A stretch of DNA of 64,000 nt from the NCBI RefSeq assembly GCF_007786445.1, contig NZ_VNJI01000039.1, forward strand, positions 1 through 64,000. Direction: 5' to 3'. The position numbers were made by a program, and so were the translations under genes. Each line of letters begins with the position of its first letter. The first letter of the stretch is position 1. The notes beneath the pieces are model-generated. The model saw nothing but the letters and a program-made list of their open reading frames with translations. It made no database searches and was not told the origin of the DNA. Source of the stretch: Paenibacillus cremeus. GTDB lineage: Bacteria; Bacillota; Bacilli; Paenibacillales; NBRC-103111. This document shows, in pieces, positions 19,601 through 27,690 of this stretch.

Positions 19601-22600
19601 CAAGGTTACCGGTGCTGTATTCCCCGCCCTGTCAGTCAATGTGCCGGATATGGACATCTTGCCATCAGCGATCAAGCTGCGGAGAGTTCCAACCGATACA
19701 CCGTCGCCTTGCGGGTCAAGCAATTTTCCAAGCAGATCGCTGACCGAAATATTGGCATTTCCGTCCGTAAACGCAACCGTCCGGGACAGCTCGGAATCAC
19801 TCATCGTGAGTTTATCCGTATCCGCGGAAGCCTTTACGGTAAGTCCGGTAAACATCGCCGTATTTTTCAGCATTTCGCTGACAGTGAACGTGATCTTATT
19901 GTCGGCAGTCACGACACCAGGATAAGAACTTCCGCCTATCGTTGCCGAAACGGTTTCGATGGCCGGCGGCGTTATGTCGAGCTCTTTTTCGAGGGTCAAG
20001 GTCACTGTGGACTCGTTGCCTGACAGATCCGTCAGCTTGCCAGTCACCATCAGCTTATCGCCTAGAATCAGGCTTCGAAGCATGCCAATGGAGACACCGT
20101 CGCCTTGCGTATCGATGGCGCGTCCGAGCAGCTCGCTGACCGTCACATTCGCTGAGCCATTCATAAAGTAAATCAATTTGGTCGTATTGGATGCCGTAAT
20201 CGCCAATCTATAGGCATCGCTAGACGCCTTGATCGTGATTCCAGTAAACATATCGGAATCCTTAAGCGCGTTAGGAAGCGTAAAGCCGAGCTCGTTGCCG
20301 GGATGCACCACAGCTGCGATCGTATTTCCCGCTATCACGGCCGCCCCCGCGCTAATGCTCGGAGCCTCCGTATCAAGTGGCTGCGCAACGATTACCGTCA
20401 CATTAGAGACAAGGCCGGATTGATCCTTTAACTGTCCCGTTACAACCACATTGCTACCTTTCATCTGCTGCTTCAAAAGACCTACGGATACTCCGTTGCC
20501 CTGTGGGTCAAAGGAGCTTCCGAGCAGTTGAGCGACCGACATACGGGCGGTACCGTTCTGGAACGGTATCGTGCGTGTCAAACCGTTGGAAGTCAGCGTT
20601 AACTCATACGCGTCGGCGGAAGCGTAAATCGTAAAGCGGGTTACCATGTCCGTGTCGCTGAACATTTTACTCATTACAAACGTGATCTGTCCCGCGTTCG
20701 GGCCCACGGTTGCCGGTACTTCATCCCCATTCACCGTTGCGGAAGCAGAAGTGATGGTCGGCGCTCCCGTATCTGTGGTGAGTAGGATCGTTAGGGTAAC
20801 TACGGACGAATTCCCGTCCGTATCCAGCAACATTCCCGTTAAGGTCAGATTTTGGTTGCCCATCACTTGTCTCAGGGCGCCTACGGATACCCCGTTTCCT
20901 TGCGGGTCAAGCGAACCGAGCAGGTCAGCTACGGCCATGTTCGCCATTCCGCCCGCAAAATAAACGGATTTTGTCACACCTCCGGGAGCAAAAGTCAGCT
21001 TGGACGCCCTGTCCCCGGATTCGATACGAAAACCGGTAATCATGGCGCTGCCCGGAAGGGAGTCAGACAAGGTAAACGTAATGAAGTTCCCTTGGCTGAT
21101 TACCGCCGGCACACTTTGGTTGCCGATCGTTGCCGATGCCGCAGTTAAAACCGGAGCGGAAACGCCCGGGGTTTTAGCCAGCTTCAAAACAACATTTGTG
21201 GAATGACCGGACAAGTCAGTTAATGCGCCTGGCACGCTGAGCGCTCCATCCGCGAGTATACCTCTCAGAACGCCTACCGATACGCCGTCGCCCTGCGGGT
21301 CGAAGGCCGAACCCAGCAGCTGGCTGACGGTTGCCACCGCAGTTCCGTTCGTGAAAGGAACCGTTCTGGACAACCCCATAAAGGTAACCACAAGATCTTT
21401 CACATCACTTGACGCATTGATGGTAAAGCCGGTCACCATGCTGGTATCGCTCAGAGCGGACGATATGCTAAAGGTAATCATGCTGCCGTCCGCGCTAACT
21501 GCAGCCGGGATATTTGCTCCTCCGATCGTTGCCGATGCCGATTTGAAAACCGGCGGGGCAAGTAATTCGGCAATGACAGCTTCCGCTGCTATGAGAACAG
21601 ATAGGTTCGTGATATCCGAATCTATTGCTCCCTTAGCTTTAGCGTCTGTTACAAGGGCACGAGCAGCTTCCACTTGAGTTTGTTGGCTGATCGTAATGAC
21701 TGGAGGCAATTTATTGATAGCTTCGTAGGCTGCAGCAATCGCTGCATTCTTCGCTGCAAGCGCCGCTTCCAGTTCAGCAATCCTGGTTTGGGCAGCTGTG
21801 AGCTTGGACAGATTGGTAATGTCCGCATCCACCGTACCCTTCAGCTTCGCCTCTGCCACCAATGCTTGTGCATTTGCCACTTTGCCCTTATCGATCTCGC
21901 TCAAGGTGATGACGTCTGCCGCAGGCACTGCTTCAATCGCTGCAATAGCTTGCGCTATCGCCGCCTGCTTCGCATCCAACGCTGCTTGAAGCTCGTCGAG
22001 CTTGGCTTGCGCCGCAGTCAATTTGGGCAGGTTCGTAATGTCCGCGTCTACTGCACCCTTCGTTTTGGCGTCCGCTACCAAGGCTTTTGCATTGGCGACT
22101 TTGCCCTTATCGATCTCACTCAAGGTGATGACGCCTGCTGCTGGAACTGCATCGATCGCTGCAATAGCTTGCGCTATCGCTACCTGCTTGGCATCGAAAG
22201 CCGCTTGAAGCTCGTCGAGCTTGGCTTGTGCCGCAGTCAATTTGGACAGGTTCGTAAAGTCCGTGTCTACTGCACCTTTCGCTTTTGCGTCCGCTACCAA
22301 GGCTTTAGCATTGGCGACTTTGCCCTTATCGATCTCGCTCAAGGTGATGACGTCAGCAGCTGGCACTGTATCAATCGCTACAATAGCTTGCGCAATCGCT
22401 GCCTGCTTGGCATCCAACGCTGCTTGAAGCTCGTCGAGCTTGGCTTGCGCCGCAGTCAATTTGGACAGATTCGTAATGTCCGAGTCTGCTGCACCCTTCG
22501 TTTTCGCTTCGGCTACTAAAGCTTTTGCGTTGGCGACTTTGCCCTTATCGTTATCACTCAAGGTGATGACGTCTGCTGCCGGCACTGCTTCAATCGCTGC

Positions 22601-25600
22601 AATCGCTTGCGCTATCGCCGCCTGCTTCGCATCAAACGCTCCTTGAAGTTCATCAAGCTTGGCTTGCGCCGCAGTCAGCTTGGTCAAGTTCGTAATGTCC
22701 GCGTCAGCTGCACCCTTCGTTTTGGCGTTCACTACCAACGCCTTTGCAGTGGCGACTTTGCCCTTATCGATATCACTTAAGGTGATGACGTCAGCAGCTG
22801 GCACTGCTTCAATCGCTGCAATCGCTTGCGCTATCGCCGCCTGCTTCGCATCAAACGCTGCTTGAAGCTCGTCGAGCTTGGCTTGCACCGCAGTCAACTT
22901 GGACACGTTCGTAATGTCAGTTTCTACTGCACCCTTCGCTTTGGCGTCCGCTACCAAGGCTTTTGCATTGGCGACTTTGTCCTTATCGATCTCGCTCAAG
23001 GTGATGACGTCAGCAGCTGGTACGGCATCAATCGCTGCAATAGCTTGCGCTATCGCCGCCTGCTTTGCTTCCAACGCTGCTTGAAGCTCTGCAATCTTTG
23101 ACTGCACTGCAGTCAGCTTGGACAAATTCGCGATATCCGTATCCACCGCGCCTTTCGCTTTAGCCGCATCCACCAAGCTTTGCGCACTGGTGACTTTGGT
23201 CTTATCGCTCAAGGTGATGACGTCTGCCGCTGGTAATGCATCAATCGCTGCAATGGCTTGCGCTATCGCATCTTGCCTCGAGGCATCCGTAATTTGCAGC
23301 GTAATGCTGCTTGTGTTGCCCGCAAGGTCGGTCAACACAGCCGTTATGGAGAATGAACTGGATCCCATCAACATTCTTAAAATACCTACCGATACTCCGT
23401 CACCCTGAGGATCGAGAGATCCAAGGATCTGGCTTACGGTAGCGTTAGCGGTTCCGTTCTGGAACGGAATGTCCTTTGTAATGCCGGCTTCAGAAACCGT
23501 CAGTTTATCGGCGTCGCTATCTGCGTGGATAACGAATCCGGTAAACATCGCCGTATTCTGGGCATTCGCCGGGATCGTAAATTTCATCGTACTACCGTTT
23601 AGTACGCCCGGATAGTCGTTGCCGCCGATCGTCGCCGTAGCCGATAACAGTCCCGGCGCCGTCTTATCAGCTTTAAGCGCGGCGATTTTCCCCTCTGCAG
23701 CAGTAAGCTTGTCGAGATTCGTAATTTCGCTTAAATCCGCGCCTTTCCCTTGCGCAGCAGATACCGAGGTACGGGCATCGATTACCTTCTGTTCATCGCC
23801 TAATCTAAGCGTAGAAGGCAAAGCCCCTATGGCCTGAATCGCCGCTTGTACAGCTGCATTCTTCTCCGCCGCCTGCTGGGTTAACAGCTGGGCAACGACG
23901 GCTTCCGCGCCGCTAAGAACGGACAAATTCGTAATTTCCGCTTCTGTCGCTCCTTTGGAGATGGCAGTATTAACCAGCTGACGGGCCGCCTCAACCCTCG
24001 ATTTATCACTCAAAGTGATTGTCGCAGGAAGGACATGAATCGCAGAAATTGCTGCCTGAACAGCTTCGTTCTTGGCCGCGATGAGCTGGGTCATGGTAAG
24101 CTCTGCCTGCACCAATTTGTTCAAATTGGTGATCTCAGCGTTCACCGCGCCTTTAGCCAAAGCTTCGGAAACCAGCGCTCTAGCTGCTTCAACTGCACTT
24201 TTGCTGCCAAAACCGACAGTAGCCGGCAATCCGTCAATGGCAGTAATAGCAGTTTGAACGGCTTCGTTCTTCGCCTGAATAAAAACAGCAATTTTCGCTT
24301 CAGCTGCTTCAAGGATCACCTTATCGCCACTCTCGATATCCGCATGCAAGGCAGTTACGGCAGACACTTTATTTCTCGCCGCCGTCACGGAACTCACATC
24401 AGTAATCGTCAATTGATCTAGGCGAGGCAAAGCAGCGATCGCATCATGTGCCGCTTTAATGGCGTTCTGAACGATTTCGTCCTTTTTACTTCCGCTCAAA
24501 TCGATCACAACTTGAGTGCTCGACTCAATGGAGGTAATGGTGCCATCGGTAACGATTGAAGCGTTGGTTACATTTTGCGAAACTCGAATAGTAGATACGA
24601 CCGTGCTTTGGGTAATGACAAGCTTGGAGCCGTCTACCGTTACATTAATCGTAGAAGATACAAAAGAGCCTGTTAAAATAATTTGACTTGCCGTATCCGC
24701 CGAGACTTCATGGATCGTGCCGTTCGAATTAATGCTGGCGGCAGAGGAAACGTGAAGCTGCGAAACGGATGTGTTCTGAGCCACATTGATCCTGGCCCCT
24801 TCCGCCGCTACACTAACTACGGTAGACGAAAAGGAACCGACTAAATTCAGCTGTCCACCCGCTGCCGCAGAAGTCATCGTCAGCGCGCCAATGGTACCGT
24901 TCGAGCTGATCGTGGCTCCGGATTGGACCGATACCTGCGAAACGGTCGTGTCCTGGGCTACGTTAAGCGTCGCTCCCGAAGCAGCTACACTAACTATTGT
25001 GGAAGAAAAGGAACCGATCAAATTCAGCTGTCCGCCAGCTGCCGCGGAAGTCATCGCCAACGTGCTGATCGTACCTCTTGAGTTGATCGTGGCTCCCGTC
25101 GCGACATACACTTGTGAGACGACCGTGCTTTGACCTACGCTCAACGTCGCTCCCGAAGCGGCTACGGTGATATTTCCGCTGAATGTACCTTCAAGGCTTA
25201 CTTGTTTGCCGGCTGCAGTTCCATCGATATTGATGTCCCCCAGTGAGCCCTCCACCGAATTCAAAATGGCTTGAGATCCAACCACGGTTGTCCCGACGAT
25301 CGTTTGCGAAGATGCCACAATTCTCACAGGATTTTGCTGTGAGACGGCAGCTACAATTAAGCTTCCGGCTTGCATCGTCTGAGAGAAAGTAATCGAATGG
25401 TCTGCTCCTGACAGAACTACGATTTTCGTCGCTTTAATGTTCTGCAGCGTCAGCTCTCCCGTAGGACCCGGGTCGACGGTTAACGTACCGTTAATTTCGG
25501 CTAAACCCGTATTCGGTCCGAATGTGCTAACTCCATTGGCCACTTTAACGTCACCGGTGTGAGTTCCAGCTTCAATTGAGCTAAGCACTTGCGGTCCTGC

Positions 25601-26614
25601 AGGTGTCACGGGCGGGTTTACTGAGCCACCGCCACCACCGCCGCCGCCTCCTCCGAAAGAGGGGGTGTTTTGGTTCAGATCCGCGATTTTCTTTTCCGAA
25701 TCAGTCAGCTTTTTGAGCTCGGGAAAGTCACTGTCGACTGCGCCGAGCTTTTTAGCAGCTTCCACTTTAGCGCGAGCTTCCTGGACATCCATCGCCTTGT
25801 CTTTTGTCAAAGAATTAAGTGACGGAAGCGCCGCAATAGCGTCATTGGCTGCTCTTACAGCTGCTTGCAAAAGTTCGGATACCTGCTTCTTCGCTTCGTC
25901 CGTATACTTTTGTGAATGAGTTGAGAACTCATACGTTAAGCGGGCCAAAGCCTGCCGTTCAGCGAATTGCTTAGGAGCGAACCGCAGCATGCCATCGGCA
26001 TTCTGCACCCCTTGCAGAAATCCAATTTTAAATGCAAAGGAAACATGAGGCCTCGCCCAATCGGATATTTCCTGCATATCCGCCAATGGAGCATCCGGTT
26101 GAAGCTGCTTTGCCCATTCTTCCAGACCGAACGCCCGGATGAAGAATACGGCAAGCTGCTCTCTGGATACCTGATCATCAGGGGAAAAAGTTTCAGAGGA
26201 CGTTCCATCGGTAATACCCGATTTTACCAATGCCCCAACAAAACCTCTATACCAGGAATTCGGTGCCACGTCTTTAAAACGAGCGGATGCATCCGGGTCT
26301 TCCTGCATTCCCAGAGAAAGGACTAAAAGCTTCGCAAGCTGCGCCCTAGTTACGGAATCGTGTGGCTTAAAGCTTCCGTCTTCAAAGCCGGACAAGATCC
26401 CTTTCTGGACCAAGGCCTCTATTTCCTGCTTGGCATAGGAGTCCTGTAAATCGGGAAATGTACTGCCTGCATTCATCTTGACGCCTTCGTTCCCGATTGT
26501 ATTCACGTCGGCATCCATCGCAAAAACGGTGTTGCCAAACAATGAAAACAGGAGGGATAAGATCAACATGAGCGACACATTTTGCCGAAAATGTCTAGAA
26601 TACAAACAAACCAT
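10658..26614 (-). CDS. Giant SLH-anchored surface protein with Ig-like repeats (~5,300 residues)
   Basis: The N-terminus has a signal peptide (hydrophobic run LMLILSLLFSLFG, cleavage near VFA). Three SLH domains follow (~50-100, ~110-160, ~175-225), each with the ITRAQ/VSREQ-type signature; they bind secondary wall polymer. Next come a helical repeat, a poly-Gly linker (~320-332), short beta-repeats (~340-700), helical repeats including seven 73-residue copies (~1110-1630), six copies of a 'SATIGG....FDPQGDGVSVG.LR' domain, fibronectin III-like domains (~2460-2700), a PKD domain (~2740-2828, WDFGDG), a carboxypeptidase-regulatory-like domain (~2830-2910), and about 20 Ig-like domains opening PTVTGxVY (~3360-5115). 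A final invasin-like Ig domain (SFTLTVTVKDANNNPIT) ends the protein. The first ATG sits 1 nt from GGAGG; a TTG three codons on has better spacing. It is probably an adhesin. No sortase motif is seen. Confidence 0.85.
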   Translation of the reverse strand: MVCLYSRHFRQNVSLMLILSLLFSLFGNTVFAMDADVNTIGNEGVKMNAGSTFPDLQDSYAKQEIEALVQKGILSGFEDGSFKPHDSVTRAQLAKLLVLSLGMQEDPDASARFKDVAPNSWYRGFVGALVKSGITDGTSSETFSPDDQVSREQLAVFFIRAFGLEEWAKQLQPDAPLADMQEISDWARPHVSFAFKIGFLQGVQNADGMLRFAPKQFAERQALARLTYEFSTHSQKYTDEAKKQVSELLQAAVRAANDAIAALPSLNSLTKDKAMDVQEARAKVEAAKKLGAVDSDFPELKKLTDSEKKIADLNQNTPSFGGGGGGGGGGSVNPPVTPAGPQVLSSIEAGTHTGDVKVANGVSTFGPNTGLAEINGTLTVDPGPTGELTLQNIKATKIVVLSGADHSITFSQTMQAGSLIVAAVSQQNPVRIVASSQTIVGTTVVGSQAILNSVEGSLGDINIDGTAAGKQVSLEGTFSGNITVAASGATLSVGQSTVVSQVYVATGATINSRGTISTLAMTSAAAGGQLNLIGSFSSTIVSVAASGATLNVAQDTTVSQVSVQSGATISSNGTIGALTMTSAAAGGQLNLVGSFSSTVVSVAAEGARINVAQNTSVSQLHVSSAASINSNGTIHEVSADTASQIILTGSFVSSTINVTVDGSKLVITQSTVVSTIRVSQNVTNASIVTDGTITSIESSTQVVIDLSGSKKDEIVQNAIKAAHDAIAALPRLDQLTITDVSSVTAARNKVSAVTALHADIESGDKVILEAAEAKIAVFIQAKNEAVQTAITAIDGLPATVGFGSKSAVEAARALVSEALAKGAVNAEITNLNKLVQAELTMTQLIAAKNEAVQAAISAIHVLPATITLSDKSRVEAARQLVNTAISKGATEAEITNLSVLSGAEAVVAQLLTQQAAEKNAAVQAAIQAIGALPSTLRLGDEQKVIDARTSVSAAQGKGADLSEITNLDKLTAAEGKIAALKADKTAPGLLSATATIGGNDYPGVLNGSTMKFTIPANAQNTAMFTGFVIHADSDADKLTVSEAGITKDIPFQNGTANATVSQILGSLDPQGDGVSVGILRMLMGSSSFSITAVLTDLAGNTSSITLQITDASRQDAIAQAIAAIDALPAADVITLSDKTKVTSAQSLVDAAKAKGAVDTDIANLSKLTAVQSKIAELQAALEAKQAAIAQAIAAIDAVPAADVITLSEIDKDKVANAKALVADAKAKGAVETDITNVSKLTAVQAKLDELQAAFDAKQAAIAQAIAAIEAVPAADVITLSDIDKGKVATAKALVVNAKTKGAADADITNLTKLTAAQAKLDELQGAFDAKQAAIAQAIAAIEAVPAADVITLSDNDKGKVANAKALVAEAKTKGAADSDITNLSKLTAAQAKLDELQAALDAKQAAIAQAIVAIDTVPAADVITLSEIDKGKVANAKALVADAKAKGAVDTDFTNLSKLTAAQAKLDELQAAFDAKQVAIAQAIAAIDAVPAAGVITLSEIDKGKVANAKALVADAKTKGAVDADITNLPKLTAAQAKLDELQAALDAKQAAIAQAIAAIEAVPAADVITLSEIDKGKVANAQALVAEAKLKGTVDADITNLSKLTAAQTRIAELEAALAAKNAAIAAAYEAINKLPPVITISQQTQVEAARALVTDAKAKGAIDSDITNLSVLIAAEAVIAELLAPPVFKSASATIGGANIPAAVSADGSMITFSISSALSDTSMVTGFTINASSDVKDLVVTFMGLSRTVPFTNGTAVATVSQLLGSAFDPQGDGVSVGVLRGILADGALSVPGALTDLSGHSTNVVLKLAKTPGVSAPVLTAASATIGNQSVPAVISQGNFITFTLSDSLPGSAMITGFRIESGDRASKLTFAPGGVTKSVYFAGGMANMAVADLLGSLDPQGNGVSVGALRQVMGNQNLTLTGMLLDTDGNSSVVTLTILLTTDTGAPTITSASATVNGDEVPATVGPNAGQITFVMSKMFSDTDMVTRFTIYASADAYELTLTSNGLTRTIPFQNGTARMSVAQLLGSSFDPQGNGVSVGLLKQQMKGSNVVVTGQLKDQSGLVSNVTVIVAQPLDTEAPSISAGAAVIAGNTIAAVVHPGNELGFTLPNALKDSDMFTGITIKASSDAYRLAITASNTTKLIYFMNGSANVTVSELLGRAIDTQGDGVSIGMLRSLILGDKLMVTGKLTDLSGNESTVTLTLEKELDITPPAIETVSATIGGSSYPGVVTADNKITFTVSEMLKNTAMFTGLTVKASADTDKLTMSDSELSRTVAFTDGNANISVSDLLGKLLDPQGDGVSVGTLRSLIADGKMSISGTLTDRAGNTAPVTLEIVIAKDMEAPVVTALNPAPGYIGTTVNLKATATDKVGVVTFKFEYALNLENGVWNKIAELAVQGEPAVADVTYAWNTSDLPDGPYFVRGVAIDAAGNVSTATPVNQYLIDRTAPDAPGGFSLTATSADITLTWQQGSEYATYQVFRATSEDGPYTLLVGGLAALGYQDVNVNQDVTYYYKVQAVDRAGNVSPATEIKFASLLPDKEVPIVRSFGWTNGVTLPANPSIRVLASDNYRLSEIKLEYQDTSGVWIEIGTKSGINLQYDSPEFVWNTTGLSDGALYTLRATAKDMSGNISDVKEVSYKLNLAPPAAPVLTVTPHGWQNELSWTSGNEDDLAGFIIKRSTVPGGPYDWSKQVVKGTTTYLDEHLSPQSTYYYVVQAIDQYRNVSDSNPGNARPLPNDPYPPTADAGLEKQRVAIVNTDVQFDGTLSSDHEGLIASYHWDFGDGQSSALAAPKHSFAAVGNYTVTLAVYDQYNNSAKDVVTVQVVEPSQEGTVEITALDARGNKLDGALVSIVMSNGDIRKDWTRGGKTTLVVPPGEYTVYVYSSDYMPSSTKVTVELNKTVSTQVSLQDGKVLFGELHVDRMSPDQVVAAGIDINAPENQWVYKFEVHLAFNDQPLPQPQQFYANSAGQLFGIGGGEPAPFVISAGTGGPGGDSGATLLAYPKIIPSTHPEIKPTVAYMIIPGEARWLKEFFDVTLLLQNKADANSPFVITDSKATLVLPDGLTMVPSTYSKSLTLDVEDIAGQEEKKVKWIVRGDKEGVYSAENNNGMSATFQGTLKPFNEKITAKFKPDKPIKVWGGNAMTMSIDAQDRADAGSPYHVTFTLKNVTNSDSQNSTKIYNLTFELKEEGKLNYIYMPGSQLKQFIPVLEPGQSVSFDYWLIPQISGDLDLSQSFVVQSGGNTSIPATFSHHSEPWNQPGNAPVMKEQIHADGTAYAQWGQVPDAQGYNVYEVHMDELGHVVSDLLASLNGLADSFTTIMSALDALNKHLMVTTIVNGKEQLRHSVPFYGLEKTAAPTVTGTVYDESDIIQVTAEAGAKVTFMVKGVPTQVQTDSNGAYSLHIPSYWNLEAGDILYVTALSAHKTVSDTVTITVYAAPLTGRPTVDQRVDTETSFISGTAEAGAFVTFDYKDQTTFVQADPNGNYMLNIPSNWSLEAGDTLIVTALARYKKVSDTVTVSVYLAPPTVLPTVDQQVVDTETTSITGKTLTGAMITVKDAKGNVIGTNNSWTDSNNGYSIGFNRKLVAGETLTVTAKVVGKSVSEAVTIVVSQAPVTAAPTVIGKIYEQDGSYYYPQVYLTGTKEAGSLVAIKDDKGHSTSESYYYDYGQSYRLYLPTDWVLNTGDVLEVTAKANGKTVSETVQVNVYALQGKTEAPTVTGSVYKVSEFFYSNLSGIAEPGSTVYLKYADGTSTPAIANNQGLFSFTLDNSRIAVDGQLELRAQTYGKSYSDTVTTTVLAAPPADRPTVTDNVYEQDGTNNYQQVYIHGQVERYAIVTLRKDAYNAYNGYADYYGAYSIYVPSWWTLKAGDRLNVTSNVSGKTVSDPSVITVKALEGQTAAPTVTGNVYKTNQDSYIYIKGTAEPGSVVVAKFSGGTVASATADSLGNYMISAYIYNGYTTIQVGETVVVTAQKYGKSYSTAWNGTVEAAPLTAVPTVTGTVYEQTGIYYYNYFDGNYYYLAGSIQGTTEPFAAVYLTKDDGSYMNSSNADETGQYTLQVPYWLTLTAGETLKVSAKTAWKSTSDSVSFNVNTLQGQTSQPTVTGSVYKSSDNYYDFVQIKGKSEPGALILLTAGQTTYPKVADLNGNYSISVYNGYISVGDQLVISAQSYGKTTSEPLTVSVLQAPPTAAPTVTGDVYEQTGNYDWAMPTGYLTGTAVQGATVTLTTYSGTSIADTTAYDGSFTLELPYWVALQAGDFLKLTARANGYSNSEPVMITVKALTDKTAAPTVTGNVYKSSDYYYYYVNINGTSEPNSKVTLKNGQDTYSTKSDSAGYYSFDIYNGSLTVGEQLEITAQSYGKMPSDSLMVPVLEAPPTASPTVTGDVYEQDGNGNWYDPRGYLNGTAEAGATVTLSTDSGAYIADATAYYGSYTLELPYWVSMKAGDTLKLTARIYGYSDSAPVLITVKAVTDKTAAPTVTGNVYKTSNYTDVTLYGHTEPNSVVTVKYQNGSTNNAYADSEGNFWYYVNYWSISVGDQLELTAKSYGKSVSDPLKVTVLKAPPTAMPTVTGMVYETVSGYYELNSIHGTTESGAKVIVKDASGDYDYNYADQNGAYYLSVPSNWNLKAGDVLYITAQSYLKSESDAVSVQVLPLQGETQAPTVTSNVYATEATFPSYIEGTAESNASILVKYPEGENNTYSDYSGYFRLNTEYMNLKAGDQLVITAKGYGKNVSSAVYATVAALQGQTAAPIVTGSVYATVQGYQETIEGTSVPGSTVLATFPSGESSSMLTGSDGKFYLYTPYYSSLNQGDVVMVSAKENSKLASQPVSLIVLPLQGKTGTPTVTGQVYAADMVTGTAEPGAIVRIQAQEYWQYTTGVAGLDGTYSIELPEWWSLSPGASLLVSAKAASKLPSDALLVTVSPTIGQTELPTVTGSVYAGDAEIRGAAEPNAWVYLTSGKQGGQNGNGFDTRSKADSNGSYSLYVPKENLQAGDVLYISAKAVGKAHSDLVTITVQTTNGVSQAPTVSQAVYEGLLWVTGTAEAGSLVTVKTNGMELTNVSADNQGIYNVMSYYTNVTAGEVLSITAKAAGKAESNPVNIPVIKTVISTSAPTVTGNVYQGAMSITGSAEPSALVFATLGNTLYTASASANGSFTFTFNGGLTSGQTVGLKALTYGKALSGVTTVYVQSAPISVARSVYGFYPTVTPSMANGVAGSAAVASAVYANTVTNSVYAGQSFTLTVTVKDANNNPITKLPTSAFSVQGADLMAVSETGNGNYSLTVQINTPGTANVKVTALQVLSNTLSINVVNRISHVAS
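11270..16545 (-). repeat. About 20 Ig-like domain repeats in the giant gene, alternating two subtypes
   Basis: Each unit is about 80-90 codons, opening PTVTG.VY and ending in a (S)(D/E)xVTVxV-like strand before the next Pro-Thr. In the centre, units starting APPTA.PTVTG.VYEQ alternate with units starting L.G.TAAPTVTG.VYK, giving a two-domain super-repeat of roughly 0.5 kb. Subtype-specific words recur, for example WVLNTGD/WVSLKAGD versus SISVGDQL. Confidence 0.7.
21720..23300 (-). repeat. 219-bp (73-codon) tandem repeats, about seven copies
   Basis: The unit encodes AKQAAIAQAIAAIDAVPAAD-type helices followed by VITLSEIDKGKVANAKALV and KGAVDTDITNLSKLTAAQ. Identical landmarks recur every 219 bp, for example the GCTTGCGCCGCAGTCA stretch near 22006, 22225, 22444 and 22663. 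Copies differ by scattered substitutions, mostly conservative. Confidence 0.9.
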
Positions 26615-27310
26615 TCCTCCAACAGATTTTATATCTATATAAAGTGACAGTCCGCTCGCGAACTGTGCACGTTAATGAAGTTGGAATGAGTTTATGCCTG
26701 TTTGAGACTAATCACATGTCGTTGGGTGCAACCCATCGTTGCGATCGTTTACATAAACCGATTAATTGTCAATGTGCTGTTGATTAGGTTACAACCTATT
26801 ACCTTTGTGAAACTACGTTGAAATTTCGTTAGATCCTAGTAATACATCACAAATCTCTTTCTTACAGCCAGTCAAACTTGCTTTAAGTTACTAAAAAATA
26901 ATATACAAATCGTATATGCCACCATCTCCTCACATCTGGTTCTGTGGAATCATTTTGACACAGATTAAATAGTTCAAAAGCTCCTAAACGGTTAAATTAT
27001 ATTACAAAGACCACACTAATCTATTATTATTAGCTAAAATTTATAAAATTTGGTTAGTGGTTCATGTCGAAGAAGGGTCTATCCAAGGCAAAGTCAAAGG
27101 AATAGGACACTTAATCCCCTCAAGGATGAGCCGACGCCGCGTACTCTTCGCTGGTCCGGAAGTTGGAGCCGCAGCCACATGTTGCAACGGCATACGCGTT
27201 ATGGATATGAAAGCCGCCGACCCATCCAAGTGTCTTGAAAGTCGCTCTCCACTGCGTGCTATAAGTCTTATGTACAAGGGATTTGGGCGTTTTTGTGATT
27301 AAACTTAGGG
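26615..27310. other. Long 5' region of the giant gene
   Basis: About 700 bp without a recognised gene. The first 40 bp hold AT-rich TATATAGATATAAAAT on the minus strand, usable as a -10 region. A minus-strand TTGACA (26772-26767) with a weak AACGAT 17 bp on is also present. Short frames between 27050 and 27302 match nothing. A long regulated leader is possible. Confidence 0.35.
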
Positions 27311-27510
27311 GATTGAGAATTCCATCTCCCCATGCTTGTAGATGTTGCTAAAATAATTAAAGTCAATCTTCTCCATCCGTCCAGATCGAATTCGCCAAGT
27401 TTCTCTAAAACCAGTGAAAAATCTACCTTCGCTCACCATCATCCATTCTTTCTGTTTCGCCTTCCAGATGCCCAGATTTCGTTTCTGCGCCTCAAAGCAA
27501 CGCTTTGAGG
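27311..27510 (-). pseudogene. Unrecognised gene fragment
   Basis: The minus strand is open for about 66 codons without a good start, ending at TAA near 27308. It has a protein-like composition (KRNLGIWKAKQKEWMMV...FRETWRIRSGRMEKIDF). It begins inside the GCCTCAAAGC/GCTTTGAGGC hairpin (27490-27512) at the direct-repeat edge. It looks like the tail of a gene cut when the giant-gene segment arrived. No family is recognised. Confidence 0.3.
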
Positions 27511-27686
27511 CTGGTTGAAAGTAATTCTAGAGGTCAGGTAGCTTTCGTTTGCCAAAAAAGTACTAAAAGAAAGTTGCGGTGGACAAAAAAAATCAAGGAG
27601 CTAAGCGAGAGTATGCTTTGCTCCTTGATTTTTTTCATGTTTGTCACGGGACTGTCCCGATGAATAACTTTTGTGACAGCCTATCA
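27505..27686. repeat. Imperfect direct repeat, right copy (flanks giant gene)
   Basis: It shares with 10478-10632 the order GAGGCTGG.TGAAAGTAA, TCTAGAGGT, the ATCAAGGAGCTAAGC hairpin, and a TGT.CGGGAC.GTCCC..A..A.TAACTTTTG.GACA block. This copy has about 35 extra bp before the hairpin. Confidence 0.65.
27585..27635. terminator. Bidirectional terminator after the coupling-protein gene
   Basis: AAAAAAATCAAGGAG.TAAGC, loop, GC.TTGCTCCTTGATTTTTTT. It follows the coupling-protein stop at 27691 on the minus strand and is a near copy of the hairpin at 10521. Confidence 0.8.
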
Positions 27687-27690
27687 ATCA

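Noticed and set aside
21798..23084. Regularly spaced rightward frames suggesting a CRISPR-like array
   Set aside because: They are shadows of the 219-bp coding repeats. The unit is far too long and the intervening sequence is not spacer-like.
27057..27302. Opposing 81- and 71-codon frames upstream of the giant gene
   Set aside because: No ribosome site or recognised domain on either strand; composition looks non-coding.
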